The notes: generated by a model from the letters alone, not told the origin. 64,000 bases of DNA from Syngnathus acus (GCF_901709675.1 NC_051095.1:26085956-26149955); one strand, 5' to 3'. Positions 10,800-22,063 are shown, counted from the stretch's first letter. A program made the numbers and translations.

Positions 10800-11784
10800 C
10801 TCAGTACTTGGTTGGGAATCATTTTGCACGGATTACTGCATCAATGCGGCATGGCATGGAGGCAATCAGCCTGTGGCATTGCTGAGGTGTTATGGATGCC
10901 CAGGATGCTTCAATAGCGGCCTTTAGCTCATTTGCATTGTTGGGTCTGGTGTATTTTAGCTTCTCCTTCACAATACCCCACAGATTCTCTATGGGGTTCA
11001 GGTCAGGGGAATTGGCAGGCCAATTGAGGACAGTAATGCCATAGTCAGTACACCATTTACTGGTGGTTTTGGCACTGTGGGCAGGTGGCAGGTCATGCTG
11101 GAAAATGAAATCATCATCTCCATAGAGCTTTTCAGCAGACTCTGCTGCTCAGTAAAATCTGCATTTACTCTGGACTTGATGAAACACAGTGGACCAACAC
11201 CAGCAGCTGACATGGCTCCCCAAACCATCGCTTACTGTGGGAACTTCACACTGAATTTCAAGCAACTTGGATTTTGCTTCTCTCCAGCCTTTCTCCAGAC
11301 TCTGGCATCTTGACTTCTAAATGAAATACAAAACTTGCTATCGTCTGAAAGGAGGACTTTGGACCACTCTGGAACTGTCCAGTGCTTCTTTTCCATAGCC
11401 CAAGTCAGACGCTTCTTCTGTTGTCTTGAGTTCAGAAGTGGCTTGACCATGGGAATAAGGCTATTGTAGCCCATTTCCCGGACACGTCCGTGAACAGTGG
11501 CTTTTGACCTAGACTCCAGCTTCAGTCCACTGTCTTTGAAGCTCCCCCAAATTATGGAAGCAACTCTTCATCACAATGCTGTTAAGGCTGCGGTCATCTC
11601 TCTTGGTTGTGCAGCGTTTCCTGCCACATTTCCCCCTTCCAACAGACTTTTTGTAGATGTGCTTTGAAACTGCACTCTGTGAACAGCTTGCTCTTTAAGA
11701 AATTTCTTTTTGTGTCTTACCCTCCTAATGGAGCGTGTCAATGATGGTCCTCTGGACAGCAGTCAGATCAGCAGTCTTCCCCAT
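10800..11784 (-). pseudogene. Tc1-like transposase, frameshifted
   Basis: The start is ATG at 11784 (MGKTADLTAVQRT). Recognisable stretches include YNSLIPMVKPLLNSRQ and LLSDDSKFCISF, where the first catalytic Asp lies in SDDS. MVWGAMSAAGVGPLCF and the IENLWG region near 10985 follow. The second catalytic region is in another frame. Multiple indels separate these pieces, so no product is expected. Decay is much greater than in the copies at 2581 and 48541. Confidence 0.85.
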
Positions 11785-11866
11785 ACTTGTGATTTAGTTT
11801 ACTGAACCAAGCTGAGTGTTTTTCAAGGCTCAGGAAACCCTTGCAGGTGTTTCGAGTTAATTAGAC

Positions 11867-12731
11867 CAGTGGTCCCCAACCACCGGGCCGTGGACCGGTA
11901 CCGGTCCGTGGGTCACTTTGTACCGGGCCGCCAAGCCACACAGAAAAAAAAAAAATTGTTTTAATCGACGATCAATTAATTCAGGTCAAGACGCTCGTCC
12001 CGATCACGTGACATGTTTCCCCAGTCGAACCCGCAAAGCTAGCAAAAATGAGTAAGTATTTATTTTGAAAAATATAAAAAAAGTGGCGATTCTCTCCCAA
12101 TTACATCCGTCGGTTCAGGTCAAGACGCTCGTCTCGGTCACGTGACATGTCACCTCAGTTGAGCCCGCGAAGCAAGCAAAAATGAGCAAGAAACAGAGAT
12201 GTTTGGAAAGCTTCTTCGGAAAGGGAAAAAAGCCCAATGAGGAGACGGAAGAAGAAGAGGCTACGACTTCTAAGAAAAGGAAAGCTGCATTTAAAAGACT
12301 ATGATGCGCCAAGCCCACTCTGCATAATATGTGGCGACAGGCTAGCTAACGAGGCAATGAAGCCCTCAAAACTGCTTCGGCACATGGAGACCAAGCATCC
12401 TGCATTAAAAGACAAACCTTAACCACTTCGGGTGTCATTGTCTCCGATTACGCCTAGATGGGACCGGCTCGTTTCTGAGAAACAAGCTCAGTGCTCCCAC
12501 TAATTCAATGTAATGGTGAGTTTTATTTTAATGTCGTTTATACTTGTTTTTATGCCAGTCGAATCATTTTATTTCATCGTATTCATATATTTATTATAAA
12601 TGTATTATTTATTTATATAAATGTATTATTTAGTTATATAAATCTATTATTTATTTATATAAAGGCCGGTCCGCGAAAAATATTTCTGACACGTAACCGG
12701 TCCGTGGCGCAAAAAAGGTTGGGGATCACTG
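11867..12731 (+). mobile_element. hAT element, TSD AATTAGAC
   Basis: CAGTGGTCCCCAACC at the left and GGTTGGGGATCACTG at the right are inverted. The 8-bp AATTAGAC is identical on both flanks (11859-11866 and 12732-12739). Only the start of a BED-finger transposase remains inside, followed by an AT-rich region with a TTATTTATATAAATGTA repeat. It is a deletion derivative of an autonomous element. Confidence 0.93.
12182..12420 (+). pseudogene. hAT transposase N-terminus with BED finger
   Basis: ATG at 12182 begins MSKKQRCLESFFGKG with an acidic and basic stretch. After a frameshift comes LCIICGDRLANEAMKPSKL followed by LRHMETKH, which gives the C-x2-C and H-x4-H ligands of a BED zinc finger as in ZBED5/SCAND3-like hAT proteins. 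The frame stops at 12420 and no DDE core follows. Confidence 0.75.
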
Positions 12732-12770
12732 AATTAGACCATTCAAGTGATTAGTTGAATACCCTACTAG

Positions 12771-14920
12771 TAGGGCTGTGGACTCGGGCGGATTTTTGCA
12801 CCGAGTCCGAGTCCGGCCTCTTGACCATGAGTCCGAGTCCGAGTCCGGCTGTCCATTTTTTCTGTTAATTCATGTGACTGCTTAGTCTTTATTCAAGCCT
12901 AATTTATATCAAAATCTAAATAATTACAACCGTTTTGTGTTGGCTTTGTCTTTATTAAACATATAAACGAATACAATAAACAGATACTTTCAAGTTTTAA
13001 TCATTAATTACACCGGAACACTCATTCACTTCACCAAAACGCAACAATATAATTACGTGAGCTCTTTGCATAAACCTCGATGCAAAGAAACTCCTCTTTT
13101 TGGGTACAGGCTACAAGGAGTATATATTACAAAGGAGACTTTATACTTAATTGTGATCATCATTCATCCATCCATCCATTTTATTTTATTACTCAGGTAT
13201 TTTCAAAGCAAATTAATATTGTTGCATTTATTAATTTGCTTTAACATGACAGCGCAATATAATTAAAAGCTGACACGATAGCAATGTCAAACGTGTTCAT
13301 TTAAGAAAAAGCCACACACGTTTTGTGATCAAATCTTTCATAACGAGAATGATTTGAGTGAATTGATTTTACAATTTTTATCCCCCCTCCCCACCATCTG
13401 TCACTTTGCTTGGGACAAAAGGAGCCTTCAGAACTGAAATTTCTTCTCAATTATTCATTCAAATCAATTCACTCAAATCATTCTCGTTATGAAAGATTTG
13501 ATCACAAAACGTTTCCGTCTGTACGACTGGTCTTTGAATGCACCCCACTTCAATGGCAGAACGCGGATGAATTTAAAGACATAAAGGGAAATGTGCTTTC
13601 GGCAGTTTGCAAACATATTTTGTTAAGACAGCGCTAGACTTATAATCATATCAATCATATCAGTAGTAGTGTACTCGTGTGGTGATTAATAAGTGGAAAG
13701 GAATGTGCAGGCTACAATGAATTTGTTCTCTACAAAGTATTGTGGAACAGGATGACCAGACAGGGAGGATATCTCAAGGCCGGTGAGGAACAACTCGTCT
13801 TTGTGGTCCAGACACCTGTGCTGAGCAGGGGAAAAACCCAAACCAGGAGGAGACGACCATCGACCAATCACCACACAATATTTTGCATGCTTGAATATTC
13901 ATATTGTGTTTCTTTAAAACTGGGCAACCCGGAAGAATGTGTTGTCTTTGATGGTCACGAAGGCACACGAGTTTTTGTGTTAGGGACCCGAGACCCAGGC
14001 CTGTATTAGTTTGCTTTGTCAGGATTAAACAATTGGTAAATTCGGCCTAATTGATCTACTGGTCTTCTCTTTGACAGAACGAACTCGCAGAATTGTTAAG
14101 TGCGACAGTGTGTAGATTTGGACGTAACAACTCTTGTGTTAAGTGTTGATCATAATTTGGAGTCAGATCAATAGCTAAAATCCGTAGCCTAACAGACATC
14201 AAATGAGAATAATCCTTTATAAAAATTAAAATTGACTGACGCAAACGTGAGTTCTTCATGTTTTTATTGAAAACAACATAGTGTTGACGCCGTACGACAT
14301 CGGCTTTTCGCTATAATTCGGTATAATTCGAGGTAGTCCACCCTCACCCAAAGTTAAGGTTTCATGGGAATATTATTGTCATAATTGTCTGGACCATATA
14401 TGATAATTGTTTAATGGTAGTTATTGATAGATCTTGAAGATGTCAAGTTATAGGTGCATAAGACTATGTTGTTCATGCATATAGCACGTTCATTGTAAGA
14501 GGGGAAGAGATATTGTGTATTTTGGGCTAACTCAAATTCCGTAGTAGAAAAACCCCGGAAGTGGGATGGGCATTCTGTGTTGTTCTGGTACGCCCTGTGA
14601 ACGCACTGTGAGTAAGGAATGAAGCAGTTATCATTCACGTCGTTGTCCGACCTATTCTTGCTATCTAAGAACCTGGAAAATAGTAAGGATATAACATATA
14701 TCACGTGTCATTACGACGAGTTTGGTGGAGTTTTTACTGCTTCTTCCAACTCCTACCGCGCTGACTGTAACCTGACACTCTCTGGCTGCGTCTTGCCTCT
14801 TTTTTTTATTGTCGGACTCGGTGGACTCGGTCAAAATCAGCACCGAGTCCGAGTCCGGCAAAAAATGACCGGGTCCGACCGAGTCCGAGTCCCCGAGTCC
14901 GAACCGAGTCCACAGCCCTG
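12771..14920. mobile_element. hAT-type element with GAGTCC-rich ends, copy A (TSD CCTACTAG)
   Basis: The ends are TAGGGCTGTGGACTCGG and the inverse CCGAGTCCACAGCCCTG. CCTACTAG repeats on both flanks (12763-12770 and 14921-14928). Both ends carry many GAGTCCG heptamers, a subterminal repeat array of the kind hAT transposases bind. No transposase is visible in 2.15 kb. A second copy lies inverted at 33427-35193. An internal palindromic stretch runs near 13320-13510 (AATCATTCTCGTTATGAAAG). Confidence 0.88.
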
Positions 14921-15149
14921 CCTACTAGTGTACTTTTTCATGATATTCTAATATTTCGAGATGGGATATTTGAGTTTTCTTAAGCTGTATGCCATAATCA
15001 GCAATATTAAAATAATAAAAGGCTTGCAATATTTCAGTTGGGTTGTAATGAATCCAGAATGTATGACATTTTTGTTTTTTTAATTGCATTACAGAATATA
15101 AAGAACTTTATCACAATATTCTAATTTTCTGAGACAGTCCTGTATATCT

Positions 15150-15800
15150 CATAGTTTTCAAGATTCAAGATTCAAGAGTTTTTATTCGCCATGTTTGAGC
15201 GTGCCAAACAAGGAATTTGACTTCGGTAAAAACACACCCTCTGTTCAACATTTAGGTGACTAACAACACTCAGGACATGTGAATAATGGCAAAAACAGTG
15301 TAGACAAATTCAAAAAGGTGTGAAGAGCAGGATGTTATTGCACAGTAATGACTCTGAGACTCTATGAGTGGTGTGAGTTTATCAGAGCAACAGCCTGGGG
15401 GAAGAAGCTGTCTCTGTGTCTGCTGGTTTTGGCGTACCGAGCTCTATAACGCCGTCCGGAGGGGAGTAGTTCAAACAGACTGCAACCTGGGTGAGAAGGG
15501 TCTGTAGAGATGTTCCTTGCACGTTTCCTGGTCCTGGACAGGTACAAGTCTTGGATAGATGGGAGGTTGATTCCAATGATCTTTTCTGCAGTCCTGATTG
15601 TCCGTTGCAGTCTGTGCTTGTCTTGTTTGGAGGCTGATCCAAACCAGACAGTGATGGAGGTGCAGAGGACAGACTGGATGATGGCAGTGTAGAAGGTCTT
15701 CAGAAGCTCTCGCGGCAGGTTGAACTTCTTGAGCTGTCTCAGGAAGTACAGCCTCTGCTGGGCCTTCTTCCGGACAGAGTCTGTGGTTCACTTTGATGAA
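15150..15800 (-). pseudogene. LINE 3' end (RT C-terminus and tail)
   Basis: On the minus strand, frames encode YLSRTRKRARNISTD, FELLPSGRRYRARYAKTSRH and SFFPQAVALIN. This is the well-known C-terminus of fish L2-like ORF2, in the same protein family as the LINE at 61801. The 3' tail is a repeated TTGAATC/TTCAAGA unit at about 15157-15178. Frameshifts separate the parts and everything upstream of the thumb is missing. Confidence 0.75.
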
Positions 15801-16701
15801 CATATTAAAGCAAAATGGCCAAAGGCATGCTCCTTTCAGTTTTCTTCAAGGTGCTATAAAAGTTTTGGACAACAAAAATAACCTCTTTCCAAATCAAATT
15901 AGGACTTTACTAAATTTTTAGACACACAAGATCCAAGCTTGCCAAATTATCCACACAACTTTCCCTAGGGTGCGTAACGCTGAGTATACAATGCAGTTTG
16001 ACATCTTCTAATGTGACATAAAAACAACTTTGCTATGCTTTTGTTGTAGCGTTCAACGTTTTCATAGTTGATGAAAATATATTATGTGAAAGGACTAACA
16101 CACTCGAAGGATTCATGAGTTATATGTATTAATGCCTCAAGCGTATTCTGTCTACAGGTTTTAAGCTGTGGGTGCTCACAAATAATCCGACATATTCGCT
16201 GTCATATATTTAATAGGTGTGATGTCAGTGCTTCCTTTTATAGGAAGCCTTCAAGACCAAGACAGATACACTACAGAATGTCCAAGGTGGGATCTCGGTG
16301 GCTGTCTGATACCGAGTGGCATCCTGTGAAACCTCTGCTTTAATAAATCACTAAACCAAATACTTTGTGTTCACTAAATGTCCTGCTCCGTTACTGTTAT
16401 CAGAATATTTCAGGGGCAGTTTGAGGACAAGTGCATTTGACACAACATTCTCCTGCATATTTAAAAGTGTGGAAAAAGAAGGAGGTTCACATTCATGAAT
16501 AAGTGAAGTAAATTAGTGTGTATATGTGTCTAACAGAAGCCGGTGGTTGAGTGATTATTCATGAGTAAAACTAAAACAATGTCTCTCTCTTCCAGGTTGC
16601 ATAATTCAGAAGCCATCTTCATCCTGTTGCAATGTCTTCTGCTTCACTTGCTGTTGTTTTTAGAGACACTTTAGCCTACCAGAACAACCAATGAGACATC
16701 A
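15801..16701. other. No gene recognised
   Basis: No supported coding frame or terminal repeat. This may be unique intergenic sequence. It continues as similar-looking sequence after 24316, on the far side of the large hAT insertion. Confidence 0.4.
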
Positions 16702-16785
16702 TTGTACAGCAGTGGTCTCAAACTCAATTCACCTGGGGGCCACTGGAGGCAGTCTGGGTGAGGCTGGGCCGCATCAGCATTCCCA

Positions 16786-17110
16786 CAAGAAAAGCGCTGA
16801 TAAAACATTCCAATGTTCTCAAATATCTTAATTTTTAACACAAAATAATGAATTAAAAAAATAAATAAATAAAAAATGAATCAAAAAATAAATCAATCTG
16901 TAATAAATAAATAAAATAAGAAGGATCATACAAAAGATACAGACGAAAGAAGAAACCACATATTGATTGACTGACTGACTGACTGACTGACTGACTGGCT
17001 GACTAGAAAAGTGCTTATAAAACATTCCAATGTTCTCAAATATAATTATTTTTAACAATAAATAATTAAATAAATAAATTAAAAAATGAATAAAAAATAA
17101 AATAAAAATT
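16786..17110. repeat. Duplicated AT-rich segment around (GACT)n
   Basis: AAACATTCCAATGTTCTCAAA occurs at about 16803 and 17020. Each copy is followed by AT-rich AAATAAATAAA sequence. A (TGAC)n tract at about 16967-17003 lies between the two copies. Confidence 0.8.
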
Positions 17111-17260
17111 CCTGCTTGAGCAATCATTTCACGAACGACATTACGAGCTTCGACTGCTGCATTATTCTCTGTGGTTGCTTTCTTAAAAAAATCTTGTTGC
17201 CTCAGCAGACGTGTTTTAAGACCAGCAACCTGGTTGGCTTGCTCATATTTATGTAGTTAT

Positions 17261-18153
17261 TGCACAGGTGTCAAACTCAAGGCCCGGGGGCCACATACGG
17301 CCCGCCACATCATTTTATGTGGCCCGCGAAGACAAATTGTGCATCAAATTCGTGTCATTACTAGAAATGCAAATTGTCTTCACTTTTAATATCTTTTTTT
17401 TAATATTGGACCCGTTTTTACTTGTCTGTAAAAAGTAAACAGTTTGTTTTGTAGCTTTTACTGTATATAATATGAGGTCCTCATACATTTATTTAAGTTA
17501 AAGTTAAAAGTTAAAGTCCCAATGATCGTCACACACACATCTGGGTGTGGTGAAATTTGTCCTCTGCATTTAACCCATCCCCGTGTGATTTTAATCCATC
17601 CCCTGGGGGAGAGGGGAGCAGTGAGCAGCAGCGGTGCCGCGCTCGGGAATCATTTGGTGATCTAACCCCCCAATTCCAACCCTTAATGCTGAGTGCCAAG
17701 CAGGGAGGCAATGGGTCCCATTTTTATAGTCTTTGGTATGACCCGGCCGGGGTTTGAACCCACAACCTTCCAGTCTCAGGGCGGACACTCTACCACTAGG
17801 CCACTGAGCTGGTACTGGAGCGGATGGAGCAGGGCGACCAAATGCAGCTTGGACCAGGGCTTATTGAGCAAACTCAAAAGGCAAACTGACACAACTTAAC
17901 AAAACAATAACTGGACTGACTGACCGGGACGTGAGACAAGAGGACTACAGACATCAAGACATGCCGACAACAGACGTGACGACGTCAATGATCCGACGGG
18001 GAGTGAGGGGCAGACAGGACTTAAATACAAAACAGATAACAAGAGGCGGGTGACTGTGGTTACATTGATTGGGGTGACACGGGAGGGGAGGAGCGACGCA
18101 AACAGAAACCATGGTAACAGACATAATAAGGCAACCGGGGATGAATCGTGACA
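17261..18153 (-). mobile_element. LTR insertion with nested SINE and hAT end, TSD GTTAT
   Basis: GTTAT sits on both sides (17256-17260 and 18154-18158), and the block begins TGCA and ends GTGACA. Read on the minus strand from 18153 it has TGTCACGATTC, a TATTTAAG box near 18025, a CAATAAG poly(A)-like signal and GCATTTGGTCGCCC, like other LTR fragments at 31430 and 53945. Near its 3' end lie a SINE (17494-17816) and a hAT terminus starting CAGGTGTCAAACTC (17265). Confidence 0.72.
17494..17816 (-). mobile_element. tRNA-derived SINE, V-SINE-like
   Basis: On the minus strand the head is tRNA-like: CTCAGTGGCCTAGTGGTAGA (A-box region) and GGGTTCAAACCCC (B box). The central and 3' part has GGGTTAAATGCAGAGGACAA and TTTCACCACACCCAG, and the tail is an ACTTTAA repeat. 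This combination is typical of fish tRNA-SINEs mobilised by LINE partners. The family name is from memory. Confidence 0.85.
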
Positions 18154-18532
18154 GTTATGTCTTTTTCGTACTCCTCAGCATGTTTATAGTTGTATAATGA
18201 TGTTTCAAATCGTATTCCTTGTGCACCGGCAACTTTTTCAGTGCAAATAAGATACATCGGGGTGCCCCTGTGCTCAATAAAGAAATACAGTAATCCATCG
18301 TTTAACGCGGATAATTGGTTCCAAAAACCACCCGCGATAAGGGAAATTCGCAAAGTAGGGTCACCCTCTCATCTGTACAATTTTTGGGTCATTTTTTGTA
18401 TAAATATTGAAAATATAAATATTATACGTTTGTGCGTATAACATGTTAACAAGAAGTACTGGGCAGGCTAACGAGTTAGCGGAAATATGCTAATTCGCGA
18501 ACGTGCTATCACGCGAAAACGAACCTCTAAAC

Positions 18533-19301
18533 CAGGGGTCGGGAACCTATGGCTCGCGAGCCAGATGTGGCTCTTTTGATGATTGCATATGGCTCGCAGA
18601 TAAAACAAAATATTCTCACTTGTTTTAATCCATCCATCGATTTTTCACTGCGCATGTCCTGTTCAGGGCTGCAGGAGCAATTGTCCATTATTTTCATTGG
18701 ATGATACTGGCCTACGTTTGCCGTTGCTGGGTAAAACAGGTAAACGCCCCCTTTTGAATCAGTCTGAGACTGCGTCTGCTCGGTCATTAGCTCAAAGCTA
18801 ACCCTTCGACGAAGAAGATGGCGAAAAGAAAAAAAGACGACGAGTCTCGTACATTTCAGGACGAATGAACCGAAGAATTCGCTTTTGTGCAGAGAGCGGG
18901 TTCTGCGGTGTGTCTAATTTGCAATGACAAAATTACATCGTTGAAACGGTCGAATGTAAAGCGGCACTTCGACACGCGCCACGCTACCTTTGCATCAAAA
19001 TACCCTGCGGGAGACAGCAGAAAGAAAGCGTGCCAAGAGCTTCTGAGCAGGGTGCAAGCTAGCCAGCAGCAACTCCGCGTATGGACCCGGCAAGGTGACT
19101 ATAATTCGGCTAGCTTTGCTGGTTCTTTAGCAATAGTGAGGAACGGAAAACCATTCACAGATGGCGAGTATGCTAAAACGCTTATTATACTGACATTTAG
19201 TTGAATTCACTTTTAAAATATATTATATGGCTCTCACTGAAATAAATTTCCACATTTTTTGCTTTCATGGCTCTCTTAGTCAAAAAGGTTCCCGACCCCT
19301 G
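18533..19301 (+). mobile_element. hAT deletion derivative, TSD CTCTAAAC
   Basis: CAGGGGTCGGGAACC and GGTTCCCGACCCCTG are perfect 15-bp inverted ends. CTCTAAAC is identical on both flanks (18525-18532 and 19302-19309). The ends also carry ATGGCTC subterminal repeats. The interior keeps only the first exon-like part of a transposase. Confidence 0.94.
18818..19204 (+). pseudogene. BED-finger hAT transposase N-terminus
   Basis: MAKRKKDDESRTFQDE is followed by an in-frame TGA at 18866-18868. Reading then continues with EEFAFVQRAGSAVCLICNDK and RSNVKRHFDTRH, which supply the two Cys and two His of a BED zinc finger. The linker KACQELLSRVQASQQQL and GKPFTDGEYAKT follow. The frame ends at 19204 with no DDE core. 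This is the GTF2IRD2-like hAT group. Confidence 0.85.
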
Positions 19302-19359
19302 CTCTAAACGAATGTAAACGAACATTTGGAGCAATACTACATTGTCCGAAAGGTTAGAC

Positions 19360-19573
19360 CAGGGGTGGGCAATTCCGGTCCTCGAGGGCCGGTGTCCTGC
19401 ATGTTTTATAGGTCTCCCTGCTGAAACACACCTGATTCAAATGATCAGGATTGTTATCCAGCTTCTGCAGAACTTGCTAATAATCTGACCATTTGAATCA
19501 GGTGTGTTGCAACAGGGTGACATAGAAAACATGCAGGACACCAGCCCTCGAGGACCGGAATTGCCCACCCCTG
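19360..19573. mobile_element. Hairpin hAT MITE, TSD GGTTAGAC
   Basis: Nearly the whole 214 bp folds on itself: CAGGGGTGGGCAATTCCGGT pairs with the right end, and AACACACCTGATTCAAATG pairs with CATTTGAATCAGGTGTGTT. GGTTAGAC flanks both sides (19352-19359 and 19574-19581). It has no coding capacity. Confidence 0.93.
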
Positions 19574-19860
19574 GGTTAGACACGTGATCGTTCATTTCGC
19601 TTGTTAGGAGACCCACTTACATCGTAAATGACTGCTATACTACTGTAACCGACATGATGTGTGTACACGAACGTGAAACAGGAAGTGGTAACGCCTGAAA
19701 ACTGCCTTCAAAATAAAGCACCCTACCTCAAATCAAAGCACGGCTGAATAACATAAATAACATGGAGAATTCTTAACACACACTGGAAATATGTTTTTAG
19801 AACAGCTTTTATTATTATATTTTTTTCTATAACAAGGTACAAGTGTACACACTGTAAATA

Positions 19861-20758
19861 CAGTGCCTTGCGAAAGTATTCGGCCCCCTTGAACCTTTCA
19901 ACATTTAGCGACATTTCAGGCTTCAAACATAAAGATATAAAAGTTTAATTTTTTGTCAAGAATCAACAACAAGTGGGACACAATCGTGAAGTGGAACAAA
20001 ATTGATTGGATAATTTAATCTTTTTTAACAAATAAAAAACTGAAAAGTGGGGCGTGCAATATTATTCGTCCCCCTTGCGCTAATACTTTGTAGCGCCACC
20101 TTTTGCTGCAATTACAGCTGCAAGTCGCTTGGGGTATGTCTCTATCAGTTTTGCACATCGACAGACTGGAATTCTTGCCCATTCTTCCTTGCAAAACAGC
20201 TCGAGCTCAGTGAGGTTGGATGGAGAGCGTTTGTGAACAGCAGTGTTCAGCTCTTTCCACAGATTCTCGATTGGATTCAGGTCTGGACTTCGACTTGGCC
20301 ATTCTAACACCTGGATACGTCTATTTGTGAACCATTCCATTGTAGATTTGGCTTTATGTTTTGGATCATTGTCCTGTTGGAAGATAAATCTCCGTCTCAG
20401 TCTCAGGTCTTTTGCAGACTCCAACAGGTTTTCTTCCAGAATGGTCCTGTATTTGGCTCCATCCATCTTCCCATCAATTTTAGCCATCTTCCCTGTCCCT
20501 GCTGAAGAAAAGCAGGCCCAAACCATGATGCTGCCACCACCATGTTTGACAGTGGGGATGGTGTGTTCAGGGTGATGTGTTCAGAGTTTTTTATTTGTTA
20601 AAAAAGTTTAAATTATCCAATAAATTTTGTTCCACTTCACGATTGTGTCCCACTTGTTGATTCTTGACAAAAAAATTAACTTTTATATCTTTGTTTGAAG
20701 CCTGAAATGTCGCGAAATGTTGAAAGGTTCAAGGGGGCCGAATACTTTCGCAATACTG
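19861..20758 (-). mobile_element. Tc1 deletion derivative (same family as 2581-5857)
   Basis: The left TIR is complete and TA-flanked (19859-19860). The right TIR ends CGCAATACTG with a small change and is followed by TA (20759-20760). About 730 bp covering the transposase N-terminus is deleted, with the junction near 20577. It is about 0.9 kb long. Confidence 0.9.
20080..20526 (-). pseudogene. Tc1 transposase C-terminal half
   Basis: The open frame begins within MVWACFSSAGTGKM and retains FQQDNDPKH (second catalytic Asp) and SPDLNPIENLW (catalytic Glu), up to KGGATKY. The HTH domain and first catalytic Asp are deleted, so it cannot be functional. A near-identical copy in the tandem duplication is at 22171-22617. 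Confidence 0.9.
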
Positions 20759-20876
20759 TATGTTTTAGAACTTTTTTTATTATTATAACAATTTTTCTAT
20801 AATAAGGTACAACACTGTAAATATGTTTTAAAACTCTTAGTATTATTATAAAATATATATATATAAAAAGATACAA

Positions 20877-21580
20877 GTGATGGGTCCAGCAACACCAATG
20901 CGTCGGCGCATGTGTCGAACTCATAGAGCGAAGCCCGTGTCGGTGCGTGTATCGCTATCGAAAGTCACGTGACCGAAACAGCAGCAGTATCGCCTGTCAA
21001 GGAAGCGCGCCAAAGCTCGTTTAAAGGAAGCGCATTGTCAACGGGATGGATCTGCCAAAACAATATCTGATCTTATCAAGAATTATGGAGCAGCCCCAAG
21101 TCAGACACTGGGACAATCAAAAGACCCATTACGCTGCACTCCAGCCTCATCTGTGCCGTGTGAGCGGGTGTTTTCAACGGCTGGAGAAATTGTGTCCAAA
21201 AAGCACACCAGGCTAAATTTCAAATCATTGGAAAAACGTATTGTTTTACATAAAAATGTGTAAAAAACAAATCCCAGTGCCCAAGCATCCTCTTTGACAA
21301 CACGTTCACTTAGTTATGATACACGCTCACATTATTGATTGACTGTAACGAAAAAAGAAAATGAATATGTGAAAGAATACAATATAAAATATAATTACTT
21401 AAATTAATTAATGTATATACGAGGTCATCAAATCAGTGTCAGTTTAGTCTGTCAGCTAGGTTACCTGTAGTATTTTTAAGTCCAGCAGGTGTCAGCACTC
21501 AGTGACACAGTATCGACACAGTATCAATACAGTTTGGCAATGTGTCGAAACCCTTCACGACGCTTCATCGACCCATCACT
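20877..21580 (+). mobile_element. hAT derivative in unit 1
   Basis: GTGATGGGTC and the inverse GACCCATCACT form the ends. The flanks AGATACAA (20869-20876) and AGGTACAA (21581-21588) match at 7 of 8 positions. Subterminal CGTCGGCGCATGTGTCGA and TGTCGAAACCC words recur near both ends. It encodes a truncated hAT transposase tail. Confidence 0.82.
20990..21263 (+). pseudogene. hAT transposase C-terminal dimerisation region (unit 1)
   Basis: The frame runs through KTISDLIKNYGAAPSQ and then SSVPCERVFSTAGEIVSKKH and RLNFKSLEKRIVLHKN to a TAA at 21261-21263. This is the conserved hATC dimerisation motif of Ac-like transposases. The remainder of the protein is absent. The same sequence recurs at 23081-23354. 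Confidence 0.85.
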
Positions 21581-22063
21581 AGGTACAAGTGTACGCACTG
21601 CAATTGTGTGGGCAATCCCTGCCTTCTGCTGGTGTGTGGGCAACCTTCGTGCCATAATTCCTCAATTTAGAAGTTTTATTTTAAATTTAGATTTTTTTTC
21701 AATTTGGAAAAATCTGCGATGTAGTGAAACTTGGAGTCAGTCTCGGGTTTAACTTTCAGTTGTGCGGGGCTGTGGCGCATGCTCACTTTCACTCTCCGAA
21801 CGTTGTCGGAGAAAGGCGTATACATGGCACAGAGATCCAGATAGCTATCGGAGTTCTCCTTCTCCGATCGTATTGAATAACGGCAGTTATCTGAATTTAT
21901 CAAGGGTCATGTAAACACACTTACTGTTAAGTTTCAGTTTCACTTGCGACGCGCCTACAATTAATTCTCCTCCGCCCAGCTGACTGGAGGAATGAATGAA
22001 TAAGTGTGCGAGGCATTGGACAGCCCGGCCAATGTCCCGCCCTCCAGAGCCATATACCTCATT

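Larger units (their letters stand above)
10608..15142 (-). mobile_element. Tc1-like transposon, enlarged by two hAT insertions
   Basis: CAGGACTGTCTCAGAAAATT at the left is inverted at the right end, and TA flanks both (10606-10607 and 15143-15144). Inverted repeats extend more than 100 bp. The span is 4535 bp, but removing hAT elements 11867-12731 and 12771-14920 leaves about 1.5 kb, a normal Tc1 size. Confidence 0.92.
17113..18287 (-). pseudogene. BED-finger hAT transposase remnant, split by insertion
   Basis: The minus-strand N-terminal part (18287-18159) encodes YFFIEHRGTPMYLICTEKVA and YKHAEEYEKDI, a BED-like finger region. The next part (17255-17113) encodes ISYEQANQVAGLKTRLLR, FFKKATTENNAAVEAR and MIAQAG, which follows the finger in GTF2IRD2/ZBED-type fish hAT proteins. 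The two parts are contiguous once the 893-bp insertion at 17261-18153 and one GTTAT are ignored. The frame is also truncated on the N-terminal side by a TA-flanked element. No catalytic core remains. Confidence 0.75.
18288..19752. mobile_element. TACAGTAATCC-type element (copy 3), interrupted
   Basis: It starts CAGTAATCC after TA (18286-18287), followed by CGGATAATTGGTTCCAAAAA. This matches 38220-38293 in inverse, and the rest matches 7170-7469 and 37736-38010. The end resembles Tigger-type TcMar termini. A hAT (18533-19301) and a hAT MITE (19360-19573) are inserted. The far terminus was not located precisely. Confidence 0.6.
19973..22063. repeat. 2091-bp tandem duplication, unit 1
   Basis: Unit 1 begins GTGGGACACAATCGTG inside the Tc1 TIR and ends CCATATACCTCATT. 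Unit 2 follows directly. By eye I find only a handful of single-base differences, for example near 20161, 20244, 20472, 21305 and 21612. Junction and right edge share GTG, a 3-bp microhomology. Contents: most of a Tc1 derivative, a hAT derivative and an unclassified 480-bp segment. Confidence 0.97.

Noticed and set aside
17740-17816. tRNA gene on the minus strand
   Set aside because: A and B boxes are present but the tRNA cannot be closed and it continues into a SINE body and tail.
21489-21752. Paired 87-residue frames repeated at 23580
   Set aside because: Identical because of the tandem duplication; they span a hAT end and its flank and resemble no protein.
21676-21903. Minus-strand 75-residue frame repeated at 23767 as a possible host exon
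   Set aside because: No recognisable domain; lies in unclassified hAT interior; duplication explains its repetition.
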